From the NCBI RefSeq assembly GCF_000516985.1, contig NW_006917095.1, positions 1,179,449-1,243,448 of the forward strand: a DNA stretch of 64,000 nt, read 5' to 3'. A program made the position numbers and the translations under genes. The DNA is from Pestalotiopsis fici W106-1 (lineage: Eukaryota; Ascomycota; Sordariomycetes; Amphisphaeriales; Sporocadaceae). Of this stretch, positions 21,859-33,046 are shown piece after piece. A model generated the notes under the pieces. It did not search any database, had not been told where the DNA came from, and saw only the letters and a program-made list of their open reading frames with translations. Positions within the stretch are counted from its first letter, which is position 1. Each line of letters begins with the position of its first letter.

Positions 21859-23482
21859 CTAATCTATTTTATTGGGTGTTCGCGCACCTGAAGAAGTGGA
21901 TGGAGAGCGATCCGGTTCGTCAGACACCACACTCATGTCGGATCTGACACGGAACTGCCGTCCTCTCCAGTTCACGGTGGTTCCCAGCAAGACTGCCCAG
22001 GTCCAGATGGGGAGGGCCAGTAGCTCTCGTCCCAGCCAAGCAAGGAGCCACTGGCCAAAAGGTCGCCTCTCTGTACCTCCACGCTTGGCTCCCTTGGCGA
22101 ATGGGGGTGTGTCCTCGTCAATGTCTATACTGTAGCCAGCGTGCAATCTGTTCGAGACGAGCCTATCAAGGATCATCCAGAGAAAGACACCGACAGCCCA
22201 GCATTTGAACAATGTCCCCCATGTCTGTCCAATACCCAAATACTGGTTGAGCCAGGGAACGCTCGTCAGGGTAAAGGAGATTTGGAAGCAGCAGAGTAGA
22301 GACTCGACACCAGGCTCCACGAGTGTCGCCAAAAGCACTGTCCATTTTCGTGCTCGAAGCCATCTGACACGACGAGCAACATATGCTGCGACCGACATTC
22401 CAGCGACAGGTTGAACAACCAGATTGCCCCAGTTCAGTCCATGGTTTCTGAAGCCCGCGAATTTGGTTTTCCAAAGCAAATCACCAATCAAATGATCTTC
22501 GCAAATGAAGTGGGAAAAGTAATTCAGACCAGTAGGCAAAGGCGGAGTGGACGCGCTGAGGATGGGGTTTTGCGCAGGGTCTGTAGCGTAATCCAGCTGC
22601 GACTTGCGGAACATGGTGCTCTTGCCCACAACGCAGGGAGCGACACCGACAGTGTTGATTGCTGAGTAGAACTTGGCGTGGGTAGTACACATGAACATCT
22701 CATCAAGCCGACCGCCGCCCTGAGCCAATAGCGAGTTGTCAATCTCCTTGCGGTGTTCCACATCCATGGCGCCAGAGAGAAGTGCCTGTGACTCGGAGCT
22801 GTTGCGCTCAAGCGAAGATACCGTGTCAACGACGATGGGCAACTGGTGAGCCAGCTTGCAGGGCTTTTCTTGTCTGCCATCAGGGGCGAATCCACAGAGA
22901 CGGTCGACCATTTTTCCAGCGGCGCTTTTCGACAGCCACACATTGCAGTCTGCAATCCAGACAATGTCTCCCTTGACCTCTCTGTAGGCGTGACTTAGGT
23001 TTCGGATCTTGGGGTTCGGTCCCATGTTCTCAATAGTGCCCTCGCGCCCGTTCAACATGGGGTCCTCATTCTCGATAAAGATCCTGGCATCGTGAGTCGG
23101 GAACTCTTTGACCACCTGCTGCATGACTGGATATGCAGCATCATCTTTGGAAGATACACAAAAGTGTATTGTGAACTTGTTCTTGGGATAATTTTGCTGG
23201 AACGTTGACTTGAGACATTCGTAGAGGTAAGGTTCTAAGCCCTTGGCAGGTCGCAGTATAGTGACGTGAGGAACTTCATCTTCTGGAAGTGTCGGTGAGA
23301 TTGCTTTCTTGGGTACGGACGAAAAGTACTTGAAGCTGCAAACAAGGCAGGTCAGCAAAAGCGACAACACCGGGTGGGCGAAATGGTACTTACATTCCAT
23401 ATGTTCCTATGCCTTGTACAACAAGTACTATCGACCCCCAGCACAACCAGGCGTATCCAAATGCCTGGGTCACGGGAATCAT
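21859..23482 (-). CDS. GCS: Ceramide glucosyltransferase (glucosylceramide synthase, GT21)
   Basis: Two exons (23482-23394, 23335-21859) give 521 residues. The enzyme moves glucose from UDP-glucose to ceramide in Golgi/ER membranes, making glucosylceramide needed for hyphal growth and polarity. An N-terminal membrane helix (AWLCWGSIVLVVQGIGTYG) anchors a GT-A domain with TILRPAKGLEP, the metal/sugar Asp motifs in IADCNVW and ICEDHLIGD, and an R-x-x-RW motif (RRVRW) in the place of Q-x-x-RW. Two or three C-terminal membrane segments follow (about 345-385 and 455-475). Start MIPVTQ was chosen because the helix then begins near the N-terminus; an in-frame ATG at 23581 is possible. It is divergent to sen2. 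Confidence 0.93.
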
Positions 23483-24410
23483 CTCGACATTGTACGATAC
23501 CAGGCGGTTTGTGCAGGAGTGCAAGGACTGACTGGTTAGTGTAGTGTGCACCGTGTATCGGTAAAGAGGGAAAATGAGCAAGCAAAGAAGTCAGAATGAA
23601 CGACAGGATGCCAAAGATCAAAAAGACTGGCAAGAATAACAACAGCCTTGTCCTCCGTAAGCAGCGCAGTCGGCACCAGGGGGGTCCACTACGATCGCAA
23701 TGTCAAAAGTCCAGTGTTGCTCCTTGTCCCCTGACCACGGTCCCTTAGAGAAAGTTCGGGGTTTTCACCGCGTTATCCCCGAAGCGCGTTTGCGACAGGC
23801 GAGTCCAGGGGAACGGATAGTGGGCTGTTGGCCTTTGGCACTGGACGTGACTTAGCGGGACGCGCCGTGGGCGGTACTAAAGCTCAGGCCACCCACCCAA
23901 AAGCCCGCCGAGATTTTCCGGGCTTGCTGACCATTGAGGGCTGGCGCATGGGTCATTTCGTTAGCTTGAATTTTTTTGCTGCAATATTTTTTTTCCCTTA
24001 AACCTGTTCACCAGACAGAGACTTCAAAGGCTTCCCTCCTTCACAACCTCGCGCATCCGGCCATTCAGGCAAGCTGGTTGCTGTCTTGTTTGAACCTGTC
24101 CATTGGATGGCCTGGCCAAGCAATCATTCCCGGTGGCAACGGGAACAATATCCCTCATCCGAGTAAGTCCTATTCTTTCTTTCTATGCCGTGGCATTTTC
24201 GCCCATCTTGATATATCACGTCGCGGTGATGACAACTTTTTTATTTTTTGGAACTATGGGGCGTCAAACCCTCGATGAGTGTTACCAATATAGACTACAA
24301 CGGTATCTGAGCGACAGATTTTGCAATTTCTCAACAAAAACCTTTTGCATTGCACTCGTGGTTTTGGAGCTTATTGCTAATCCTTCTCTAGTCCTGGTTG
24401 AGAGGCCGCA
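23483..24410. promoter_or_regulatory. Divergent promoter of GCS and sen2, with a likely 5'-UTR intron of sen2
   Basis: The region separates two opposite genes. A good donor (gtaagt at 24163) and an acceptor after TGCTAAT (ending at 24391) suggest a 229-base intron in the sen2 5' leader, 19 bases before its ATG. This is inferred from consensus only. Confidence 0.5.
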
Positions 24411-26024
24411 ATGGCTGACGCGAAAATATCTACTACACAAAATGGGGCCTTGACACCACCCGTAACAGCATCTGCTGACCAGATGCCGCCTGCAGCAAAC
24501 GCTGCCAAGGCACCTGCTGTCCCTCGAGGCCCTCCCCTCTGGAAGGTTCATGAGCTACCTGCTCCCATCCGCACCTTTCCTCTGCCCTCGTTCTATCCAA
24601 GTAACCCGCTGTCGTTTCTCCACGTCGCGTATGCTTGGATTCGACAGGTCCTCTCGCCACCCCGAGAACCTGCCGCGGTGTACGAGGGTGTGTGGTCGCC
24701 GGCTCACAGATCAGTGCTGATCAGGGATCCAAAGTCTATCCGGGCACTGTGGGAGCAGGGCTTTTATGGCAAAGGACATTTGAGTCGCAGTGAGCCAAAC
24801 TGGCTCAGGCGAGAGCAAGCCCGAAAAGGTGCTCACAGTGACCATGTCGCTGAAGTCTTCACGAACAAGAGACGTGAGGAGCGAATTCAGATGAAGTGGG
24901 AGCGTGCGCGGAAAGAGCAAGGTGCGATTCTTAGGACGCGGTACGAGGAAGCTCGTATTGCACCTGTTGAAGTTGCTGGACTGCTGGCTCTTCCCAACTC
25001 TCAGCGCGAACTAAACGTGCTGATCTATGGTGTTGATGAGTCCATTCTCAGTGATTCCATACGTGTCGTCACTTCAAGCGATGTTGACCCTGCCATTGCC
25101 ATTGACCAGAAGACCCCGTTTGCTCCACGACAAAACGGTGATGTCCAGCGACCCACAACGCCACAGGAAAAGGACAAGCTTGTTCTTGACCTCCAAGATA
25201 TCAGCAGTGACCGCCAAGCATCTATCAAGCGCAGAAAAAGTGTGCGCTTCTCGCCAAAAGTAGAATCCACCACGTTCCAACTATCAGATCCACCGAGTCC
25301 AAGTCAGACGATACTCGGCAATGGCAATGGTAAAATGCCTGATGGTATCTTGTCCAGTCGATCAGCAGTATCTCAGGATTCTAGTCAAGCCCCAACCCAG
25401 GAACATGCCATCTTGCAGATGATCAACAGCCATATTGCAGTTGCATCGGAGCCTAAAGAGCTAGTTGATAAGGAGCATCTCCAGCTGACCCTCGAGGAAG
25501 CAATGTGGCTCAGTTTTGGTATGGGTGTGTTGGACGTCAAAGACGAGGAGTCTGGTGAATCCATTTCTGTCGACTCTCTGTTCCAAATCGGTAGAGAGTT
25601 CTCTCATTGCCCTCCACAATCATCGCATCTGCAGCCAGACGACCCATTCCTGGTTCATTACGCTGTGTACCACCACTTCCGTTCTCTTGGCTGGGTCACT
25701 CGTCCAGGCATCAAATTCGGCTGCGACTGGTTACTGTACCATCGTGGCCCGGCCTTTAGCCATGCCGAATTCGCCGTTATTGTGCTACCGTCCTACTCGG
25801 GTTCCTACTGGCGCAAACAGGGCCGTGACACAACCGACAAATCGTGGCATTGGCTTCACATGGTGAACCGTGTTCAGAGTACCGCCTTGAAGACATTGGT
25901 CCTTGTCTATGTTGACATTCCTGCACCAGCGGAAGAGAAGCTTGACATACCCTCGCTGTTGAAACAATACAAGATCCGAGAGGTAATGATAAGGCGTTGG
26001 CTGATCAATCGTAACAGAGATTGA
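24411..26024 (+). CDS. sen2: tRNA-splicing endonuclease catalytic subunit Sen2
   Basis: A single exon encodes 537 residues. Sen2 cuts the 5' splice site of intron-containing pre-tRNAs as part of the Sen2-15-34-54 complex. The N-terminal part has the family's VYEGVWSPAHRSVLIRD and ALWEQGFYGKGHLSRSEPNW segments. A variable, Ser/Thr-rich middle (about 220-350) follows. The C-terminal nuclease domain, from GIKFGCDWLLYH, holds the triad Tyr443, His451 (FSHAEF) and Lys494 (LKTLVLVYVD). Tyr to His spacing of eight matches yeast Sen2. All three residues are present, so the enzyme should be active. Basic clusters such as KRRKSVRF could mediate nuclear entry. Confidence 0.95.
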   Translation: MADAKISTTQNGALTPPVTASADQMPPAANAAKAPAVPRGPPLWKVHELPAPIRTFPLPSFYPSNPLSFLHVAYAWIRQVLSPPREPAAVYEGVWSPAHRSVLIRDPKSIRALWEQGFYGKGHLSRSEPNWLRREQARKGAHSDHVAEVFTNKRREERIQMKWERARKEQGAILRTRYEEARIAPVEVAGLLALPNSQRELNVLIYGVDESILSDSIRVVTSSDVDPAIAIDQKTPFAPRQNGDVQRPTTPQEKDKLVLDLQDISSDRQASIKRRKSVRFSPKVESTTFQLSDPPSPSQTILGNGNGKMPDGILSSRSAVSQDSSQAPTQEHAILQMINSHIAVASEPKELVDKEHLQLTLEEAMWLSFGMGVLDVKDEESGESISVDSLFQIGREFSHCPPQSSHLQPDDPFLVHYAVYHHFRSLGWVTRPGIKFGCDWLLYHRGPAFSHAEFAVIVLPSYSGSYWRKQGRDTTDKSWHWLHMVNRVQSTALKTLVLVYVDIPAPAEEKLDIPSLLKQYKIREVMIRRWLINRNRD

Positions 26025-26603
26025 TGAGATGTACAAGATGTTGTTTTTGGCCACTTCGTAGGGAGACGTGGTTATGTATAGTACATTGTATATGCAGCAG
26101 AACAAAGGCTGCACTCTCCTACCGAGAAAATCAAGAATCAAATACTATCATCAACCACTCGTTTTTGCTCTAATCAGTGATCTCGTAACCTACCAGTGTG
26201 CAACATTGCATCCAATATCCCACAATAAGCGAGTGTTGAATTTTTCAGGTATAATGACCTGATGTGTGTGTATGCATTGTACATTGCGAATCTGCTGTTG
26301 ATATGATGCTAGGTCACTAACCTTAGGTACGTACATTAGGTGCTGTAGCTGGTGCCAGTAAGCTACCTCGCCAACTGATCGCCCGCTAATGGCATACCGG
26401 AAGACGCGCGGACTTACCGTTTATGTGTAGTACCTACATTAGGTTAATACTTTTGGTTCTCAAGTAAGCGTAGGTCTTTCAATTGTTCCCTACTTTACTG
26501 TGCAGAGCTCGCTCCTTTTTCTCGCCAATCCATATTCTCGGCTCCATTAACTTCTTTCTTGTTGACTGTTTTTTGTGTGTTTTGCTACGTTCAGGCTGTC
26601 AAG
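26025..26603. other. Intergenic
   Basis: The stretch lies between sen2 and the MFS gene on the same strand. Short direct repeats of a GTACCTA/TACATTAGG kind occur at about 26330-26450 and are typical promoter-scale noise. No gene was recognised. Confidence 0.4.
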
Positions 26604-28221
26604 ATGTTCCGGAATCAAGACAAGCCCAAAGCGGCAGCAGACGAAACGACACCACTTCTGGCGTCATCGTCCATTGCACCCACACAGGATGCAGAAATCG
26701 CAGACACTCTGGTAGCACCGCCGGCGACACTCTCGGACTCCACGCCTGGTGCCGAGGCAGAGCATCACGAGAAGCCGTTGGACAAGACGCAGATCGTCTT
26801 GCTATGCTACACAAGAGTCGTTGAACCCATTGCATTCTTCTCAATCTTTCCGTACATCAATAATATGCTTCAGGCCAACTCGGACCTTCCAGCATCCGAC
26901 GTCGGCTTCTATTCGGGCCTGATTGAATCACTCTTCAGCCTCACGCAAATGTCCGTCATGCTTCTGTGGGGTCTGGCGTCTGATCGTATCGGACGCAAAC
27001 CGGTACTCGTTTCCAGCTTGGTTGGCGTGTCCATTTCCACGGGCATATTCGGGTTGGCCAGGAACTTGTGGCAGATGATCCTCTTTAGGTGTCTTGCCGG
27101 CGTCTTTGCTGGTACCATTGTTACCATCAGAACCATGATTTCGGAACACAGCTCGCCAAAAACTCAAGCTCGAAGTTTTGCTTGGTTTGCCTTTGCAGGG
27201 AATCTGGGTATACTCTTTGGACCCCTGGTTGGTGGTGCCCTAGCAGAGCCCGCAACCCAGTATCCGGGCGTCTTTGGGAATATCGCCTTCTTCAAAGAGT
27301 TTCCTTATGCGCTGCCGAGTTTCGCTGTGGGCGGCATTGGCCTGACGGCTGTGATCACAACAGCCCTGTTCGTGAAGGAGACGCTCAAGAAGCAACCTAG
27401 TGATGGAAGGGCCGACAGCGCCGAGGGCGGCGCATCGGATTCTGCCAAGTCTTCGGTGACGAGCACGAGGCAGCTCTTGAAGAGCTCTAGCGTACCAATG
27501 GCCCTGTACATTTACGGGCACGTCATGCTGCTTGCTATCGTATACACGGCTGTAATGCCCGTGTTTTGGTTCACACCTATTTCCCTTGGCGGGTTTGGTT
27601 TTACCCCGTTCCAAATCAGCATATTCATGGGGTTAACGGGCTTCTCCCAAGCAGTTTGGCTCCTTGTATTCTTTCCCCCATTGCAACACCGCTTGGGCAC
27701 AAATGGAGTTTTGCGTCTTTGTAGTGTGGCATACCCCTTTGCCATGGCTGCCAACCCTCTCCTGAGTGTGATACTACGCTCAGGAGCCGAATCAGTCTTT
27801 TGGTTGCTTGTTCCAATCTTTTGCCTTACCGCACCCGGAATTTCCATGGCGTTTACGGCTGTTCAATTATGTTTAAATGACGGTACGTGCAGCTGGGACA
27901 GACCTTTTTGGGCCCGGATGACTGAATGAGCTAACTTTGATAGTATCACCGTCGCCACAATTGCTCGGAACCTTGAATGCATTGGCGCTCACATGCACCA
28001 GTGGACTTCGAAGCTTTTCCCCTGCGCTGATCACAAGCTTATACGCTATCGGCGTACGATCGCAAATTCTTTGGGGTTATCTTGCATGGCTGATCATTGT
28101 GTTCATTGCCATCGGCTTCACGGTTGCTGCTCGCTTTTTGCCAGCGGCGAGCGAGAAGGACTATCCCGATGAAAGCACAGAAGGAGATGTTAGAGAAACC
28201 GACAACAGCGCTTCAACTTGA
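26604..28221 (+). CDS. Major facilitator superfamily transporter
   Basis: Two exons (26604-27882, 27944-28221) give 518 residues. About 80 hydrophilic N-terminal residues, starting with a TTPLL-type motif, precede twelve predicted membrane segments. MFS motif A is clear in WGLASDRIGRKPVL between segments 2 and 3, and GNLGILFGPLVGGALAEP matches the motif seen in zinc-induced-facilitator and multidrug-type MFS proteins. The central loop (about 265-300) is charged and Ser-rich. The type suggests an efflux or vacuolar transporter, but the substrate cannot be read from sequence. Start MFRNQ was preferred; an in-frame ATG at 26559 adds a hydrophobic leader that looks untranslated. Confidence 0.88.
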
Positions 28222-28544
28222 AACTGCAGCTACGGAATAAAGATCTTGGTGGTAGAATTGAGCTACGGCAGCATAGCATTTCAACCCCACCGTTTGGTAT
28301 AGGTTCCATGTCTGTCCCTCCGCAGCAAACTCAAATTTATAGGGTTGATTGTCGTTTTGTTGAAGTTCTGAGGACCCCTTTGGAACAAAAGATGTTGATA
28401 AAAGACCATCAAACCCTCCGAAACCCCCACGCTTCCTTTGAAATGTTTTGTGTTCTGTCAAGGCTGGTTCTCTAGCTCGACTATTCTCTTCACTATCTTC
28501 TATTTGGAACATTGTGGTGTTCCCCAGCCTGATCCTTCTGCATA
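28222..28544. other. Short intergenic region, subtilisin-like gene promoter
   Basis: Only 323 bases separate the MFS stop from the next start codon. No feature was recognised. Confidence 0.4.
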
Positions 28545-30113
28545 ATGGACCTTCTTCGCTTTGCATTACTTTCAGCGCTCCTCGTGGCGTTTTCTACAGC
28601 TTATCCAGGGAAGTGGAATGGTTGTCACGTCGAGGAACTCCCACCTAGTTGGATCCTGGAATTTAGAAGCAACGTATCCGACAATGCCCTCTCCAACTTC
28701 AAGCATCACTTCCGCAAACGAGCCGAGAATGCTAGCGTTCAGATTACACACGAGTTTAACCTGGGGCCTGGTCTGATGAGAGGATTCACCTTGGATGGCC
28801 CGGCAGATTCAATCATGGCCCTTAGCGACTCCCAGTGGGTAGCAAACATTGTGCCTAACATAAAGGTCCATCGCCCGCCGCCTGACGATGACGACGGCGA
28901 CGACGACGAAGATGAAGATGAAGACGAAGACGACGACATTACGGAAGCCAAGTCAATCCATCCTCATCTTGCCCGAAGAGAAGAAACCTATGACCTACAG
29001 AAAAAATACAAGAGTTGGAACTTGGAGGCCATATCTGGAAATGATTCTTTGAAATACCACTGTCCTGATGGCTGTGGAAAAGGAACTTGGATCTACATCA
29101 TTGATGACGGTATCGACGAGGGTCATCCCGAATTCAAAGGCCGCATTGAGCATGTGGAGCACATTCATAAAGGACCATACCAGTAAGTTGACACCCTGAT
29201 CTCTCGGCGAATTGAGCGATTGTGAGGGCACAATGACGCCTCCGCATGCTATGGTGATCTTGAAGTTTCTAACCATGTAACAGCCATCATCCAAAGAGGA
29301 ACGGCAAGCATGGAACGGCGATGGCCGGGATCGCTGCTGGATCGACCATGGGAGTGGCACGAAACGCTCGCATTGTCGCCGTCAATGTTTTTGGAAAAGA
29401 TAATATAGTCTATTTGGACTTGTTCCTTCAGGCAATGGACTGGGTAATGAATGATATCAGAACGAGGAACCGTAAGTCTCTCCACACCAAGGCATCCCCT
29501 GTTTCCGTGACTGACCATCGCTGTAGGTTTCGGACGCGCCATCCTCAGCCTTGGGCAGTGGGGATGCCGGGCAGAAGGTATAGATGGTGCGCCTGCTACG
29601 CGAGCGGTAGCCGATGCGGTCAAGGCCGGCGTCTTTGTCGCCGCGGCTAATGGTTACAAAGTGGGAGACACCGCGACCGTTTGGCCAGGGAACGCGAAAT
29701 CGGTTTGCACCGTGGGCGAATATTGGCAGGGCCGGCAATGGGATGGCGAAGAGGCCGGTGATCCTGACATTGATATATTTGCCCCAGGCTCGAGAATCAG
29801 GACGTCCCAGCCTGGCAGTGTCGGAAGTTATAATCGCTACCACAAGATCGGCGGCTCCGACGCTGCGGCGGCACACGTTGCAGGCGTCGCGGCCACCTTG
29901 GTCCACCAGATCAAACTGGCCGACATGTGTGAGACCCTCCAATGCTGGGGCAACATGGCCCATCCAAAATGGTTCCCCAATACGGCGAACCGCTTACTGG
30001 TCAACAGACCTACGGCTGATCTAGACCTTGGCGATCAGGGTATGTGGGATAGACCGGAGTGTCAGCCGTGGATGAACCGCACGGGTCGAAAGAGGCCTAG
30101 CCCTTATAAGTAG
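28545..30113 (+). CDS. Subtilisin-like (S8) secreted protein with acidic linker and altered Ser motif
   Basis: Three exons (28545-29182, 29284-29471, 29527-30113) give 470 residues. A signal peptide (about 1-20) is followed by a propeptide-like region of about 80 residues, a run of Asp/Glu (about 112-133) and a dibasic-type LARREE site. The S8 domain then shows Asp187 (IIDDGID), His222 (GKHGTAMAG) and the oxyanion-hole Asn in FVAAANG. The serine motif reads GGSDAAAAHVAG: compared with GTS-x-A-x-PHVAG it has one extra residue between Ser386 and the His, so Asp387 sits where Ser should be. The protein may be inactive or use a shifted serine. The C-terminal 80 residues have three Cys and no known domain. 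The role is unknown. Confidence 0.82.
28878..28944 (+). repeat. Trinucleotide GAC/GAT/GAA repeat coding for an acidic run
   Basis: The stretch is a near-perfect purine-rich triplet array inside the subtilisin-like gene and encodes about 22 nearly consecutive Asp/Glu residues. Such arrays change length easily. Confidence 0.85.
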
Positions 30114-30886
30114 TGAGCACATGGTGCTATACTAGCCTTGCGGATGGAATGTTTAATGGTTGGCTGCCGAATGTCTATTGGAAATTGGTTGGTATCCCGT
30201 ACGAAGGAGGATTGACAGATGGAAGCACAATATGTTTGTGTATTTTCTTTTCATCAACTTTCGGAAATACTAAAAAAAAAAAAAAAAAAAGAATTTCAGT
30301 CGTCGCAATACACTTGGCTTAGGTAGTTGTGAATTATGCCACTCATCAACCTCTCATGTATCTTTGCTCATGTATTTCTGCTTGGGTGCATCCATGTTGA
30401 CTTTGAGTCCATATGCTGGATACCACGACAAACCACAATTCATGGACGACTGGCATACTTATTGCAATTAATACTCATCACATACATGATCCTCATGACA
30501 CCTGTAGATCTAAGCTTCGAGACTGATGTCATCACATAGATGAATCGGAACGTCAGGAAATAGGTATACAGTAACAGATCTACCCTATTTCAATGGAGCT
30601 TTCCATGAGATACCGCAACTTTCCAACCCTGCGTAGAATATATCTCTGATCGGAGAAATTATTCAGTAAATGGATTGAGTGATTGCATGAAGTTTGCCAT
30701 GACCAAGTAGAAAAATATCAAAATGCAGTATACATTGTATTTAGCAAAGTCTCTACCAACACACATGGGCACCCTATTTCAATTCAACAAAAGAAAACCT
30801 CTCCAAGATTCAATCGATTTGGGCCTTCAGAACGATTGCCATCCTCCCCTTTCACCACGCACTATACACGGCATTTCCCCCATGTC
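30114..30886. other. Intergenic, convergent ends, with an A run
   Basis: A 19-base A run lies at 30272-30290. The rest is AT-rich with no recognised gene. Confidence 0.45.
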
Positions 30887-31558
30887 CTAGCAAAAGTTGG
30901 CCCCCTGGTCATCTCGACCATACTTGTTGCCCGGTGCGTCTTTGTGGATGTAATTATTATACACCCACCCAGACTTGGCGGTATAGCACTCGGTGTCCAA
31001 CCACTGCATGGCGCTCAGCATGTCCGCCGAGGAGCACGTTTCCGGGTGGCCGCGCGCGCAAATGTAGACAATGACCGAGTTGAACTTGGACGCCAGGTGC
31101 TGGTAGGCGTCCACGTACCCGACGGCGGCGCAGTAGGCTGCCATCATCTGCTCGGCGTAGTATGCGTCGGCTGGGTTGAGCTCCAGGTTTCCGCATTCTG
31201 ATTGTTTGACGGGGAGGCTGGGTGTGTCGGCGGCTGCTGAGCGTTGGGGGCTCAATCTAAATCTTGCGGTGCTGGTGCTGGTGGTACTGTCTGACAAGGA
31301 CGAGCCGGATTGTTTCCATGGCCAGAAGCCCTCTTCCGGCCTTCTATGATCTTCATCTTGGCTCGATGGTTGTCTTATGCGAAGGTGATTCTTTGAGGGT
31401 TCTGGCTTGTACTCAAAATCGAGACGAGTTGTAAGGTTGAGGTCCCCATTCCCGTCGCGATTCATGTACCATATCCCATTGTCTGCGTCGCTCATCAAAC
31501 TCCAAGCCGCCACCAATTTGAAAAGTGCTACGGCGCCGATGAACAGGTTCTTTTGCAT
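30887..31558 (-). CDS. Small secreted six-cysteine protein (effector-like)
   Basis: A single exon encodes 223 residues. A signal peptide (about 1-19, hydrophobic core FIGAVALFKLVAAW) is followed by a polar, disorder-prone region rich in Ser, Arg and Pro up to about residue 120. A compact C-terminal domain with exactly six Cys follows (ECGN, AYCAAV, YICARG, ETCSSA, TECYTA and the last residue), consistent with three disulphides. I do not recognise the family. Small size, secretion and paired Cys are usual for fungal effectors or surface proteins; this is inference from form only. It is convergent with the subtilisin-like gene. Confidence 0.75.
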   Translation of the reverse strand: MQKNLFIGAVALFKLVAAWSLMSDADNGIWYMNRDGNGDLNLTTRLDFEYKPEPSKNHLRIRQPSSQDEDHRRPEEGFWPWKQSGSSLSDSTTSTSTARFRLSPQRSAAADTPSLPVKQSECGNLELNPADAYYAEQMMAAYCAAVGYVDAYQHLASKFNSVIVYICARGHPETCSSADMLSAMQWLDTECYTAKSGWVYNNYIHKDAPGNKYGRDDQGANFC

Positions 31559-33046
31559 GGCTCGATTAGTTTCTAAAAGGGGTTCTGGACATCGAACACC
31601 TGTTGAGGGTGGTTATCAGTGTTTATTTGGCATTAACATGTGGCTGTCGCCAGATGAATGGCTGATTTAAATGAATTTGTTCAAATAGGTGACCGATGCA
31701 AAGTTTGTACATCCTGGCGTCTGATCCGACAAATCTCGGTCCTTTTCACGGATGTTACGCTTTCGCAGCCCACAGTTCACGTAGAAGCCATACAAGACCG
31801 GAGCACAAGGCCGATGGTTTGAAATCTTGGTGTATCATGGAGCACTTTATCGATCTCAAGTATGTACCACCCGGCGTACGCCGAGCCGGGATCGATCTGC
31901 AAACTCGATGGTGTTTGTGGAGCAAGCACAATTGTTTGGTGATTGTTATCGGGCGCATTGACACATCCTCATTCAACGTGAGAGACTTGGACCGTTGCGC
32001 TGAAGAAAAGGGGCATACTATGTATGAAGGTCTTCGATAAAGTTAGTCCACGTAACGACGCGAGGAGAAGGCACAGCGAGGCAGGGCCTGGGATCAGATA
32101 AAAAGTCAAGGCATCGGCATCGACTGACAAATATTCTTTTAGAGGCATGGGCATGTGGCCGACCAGCCAAGCTATTGTTGATATGAAAAGTATTCATTTG
32201 ACTTCGTCCTCCGATCAGGATTTGTGGTAGTTCTCCAACAATTGCCAGAAGCAATTCGGGTCCTATTGTCCAGAACAACTGTGTTTGACTATCTCAAGAC
32301 CACAGTGTTTTCGATCCGCCGAGGTCCAAATCCGTGCACTTCAAAAGGAGAATGCTCACATCAGAATTAACTCTATCTTTATTTTTTTATTTTTGGAGAG
32401 AGAGTGTTGGTAGGGGGTTATCGCCTTGGCCGCATTTCTCTCCTGACAAAAAGATTTTATGGTCCCAATGCGACCATTACATACAAAGGAGGCGTTTGTG
32501 AACTTGAGGTGCTTGCCATTGAACGAATGTGACTTGTAATGCTGTTAGAACATGTCCCCACAATTGCTAGGTTAGTGATGTACCATCCAACACGTTGCAT
32601 TGACGTTTATCCGTCTCCTGTGCCTGTGCGGCTTTGAACAACACATGTTGGATGGGGCTGAACATGACTTTTGTGACCTTTAGTATTGTTACACCAGCGC
32701 TTGCACAGCTCCTTTGTTGACCATTGACACCAAGCCAAATGCGTCGAGGGCATTGATGTCTTGCATCGGCGCTTAACTGCCGAACACAATGGCCACTTAA
32801 CAATACTACCCCAAAGTCGAAAACAAAGCAGACAATAGTTATGATAAAATACTCAAGAATATATAGACTGCACTACTCTCTAAATCATGATAATGTTCCA
32901 GAATCTGGACCTAATCATAGAACAGAAAAATTGCAAACTTGTAGTCTTTGCAACGACAGCTTATCGAACATACGCCTGAAACGTCGATTCTCAACTCACG
33001 ACAGCAAGCGTAATCTCTTTTCAAATTCCAAAATAATTCAACAACC
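31559..33046. other. Intergenic, 1.5 kb
   Basis: The stretch lies upstream of both the six-cysteine gene (left) and the Gfd2-like gene (right), so it should carry two divergent promoters. No other coding signal was recognised. Confidence 0.45.
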
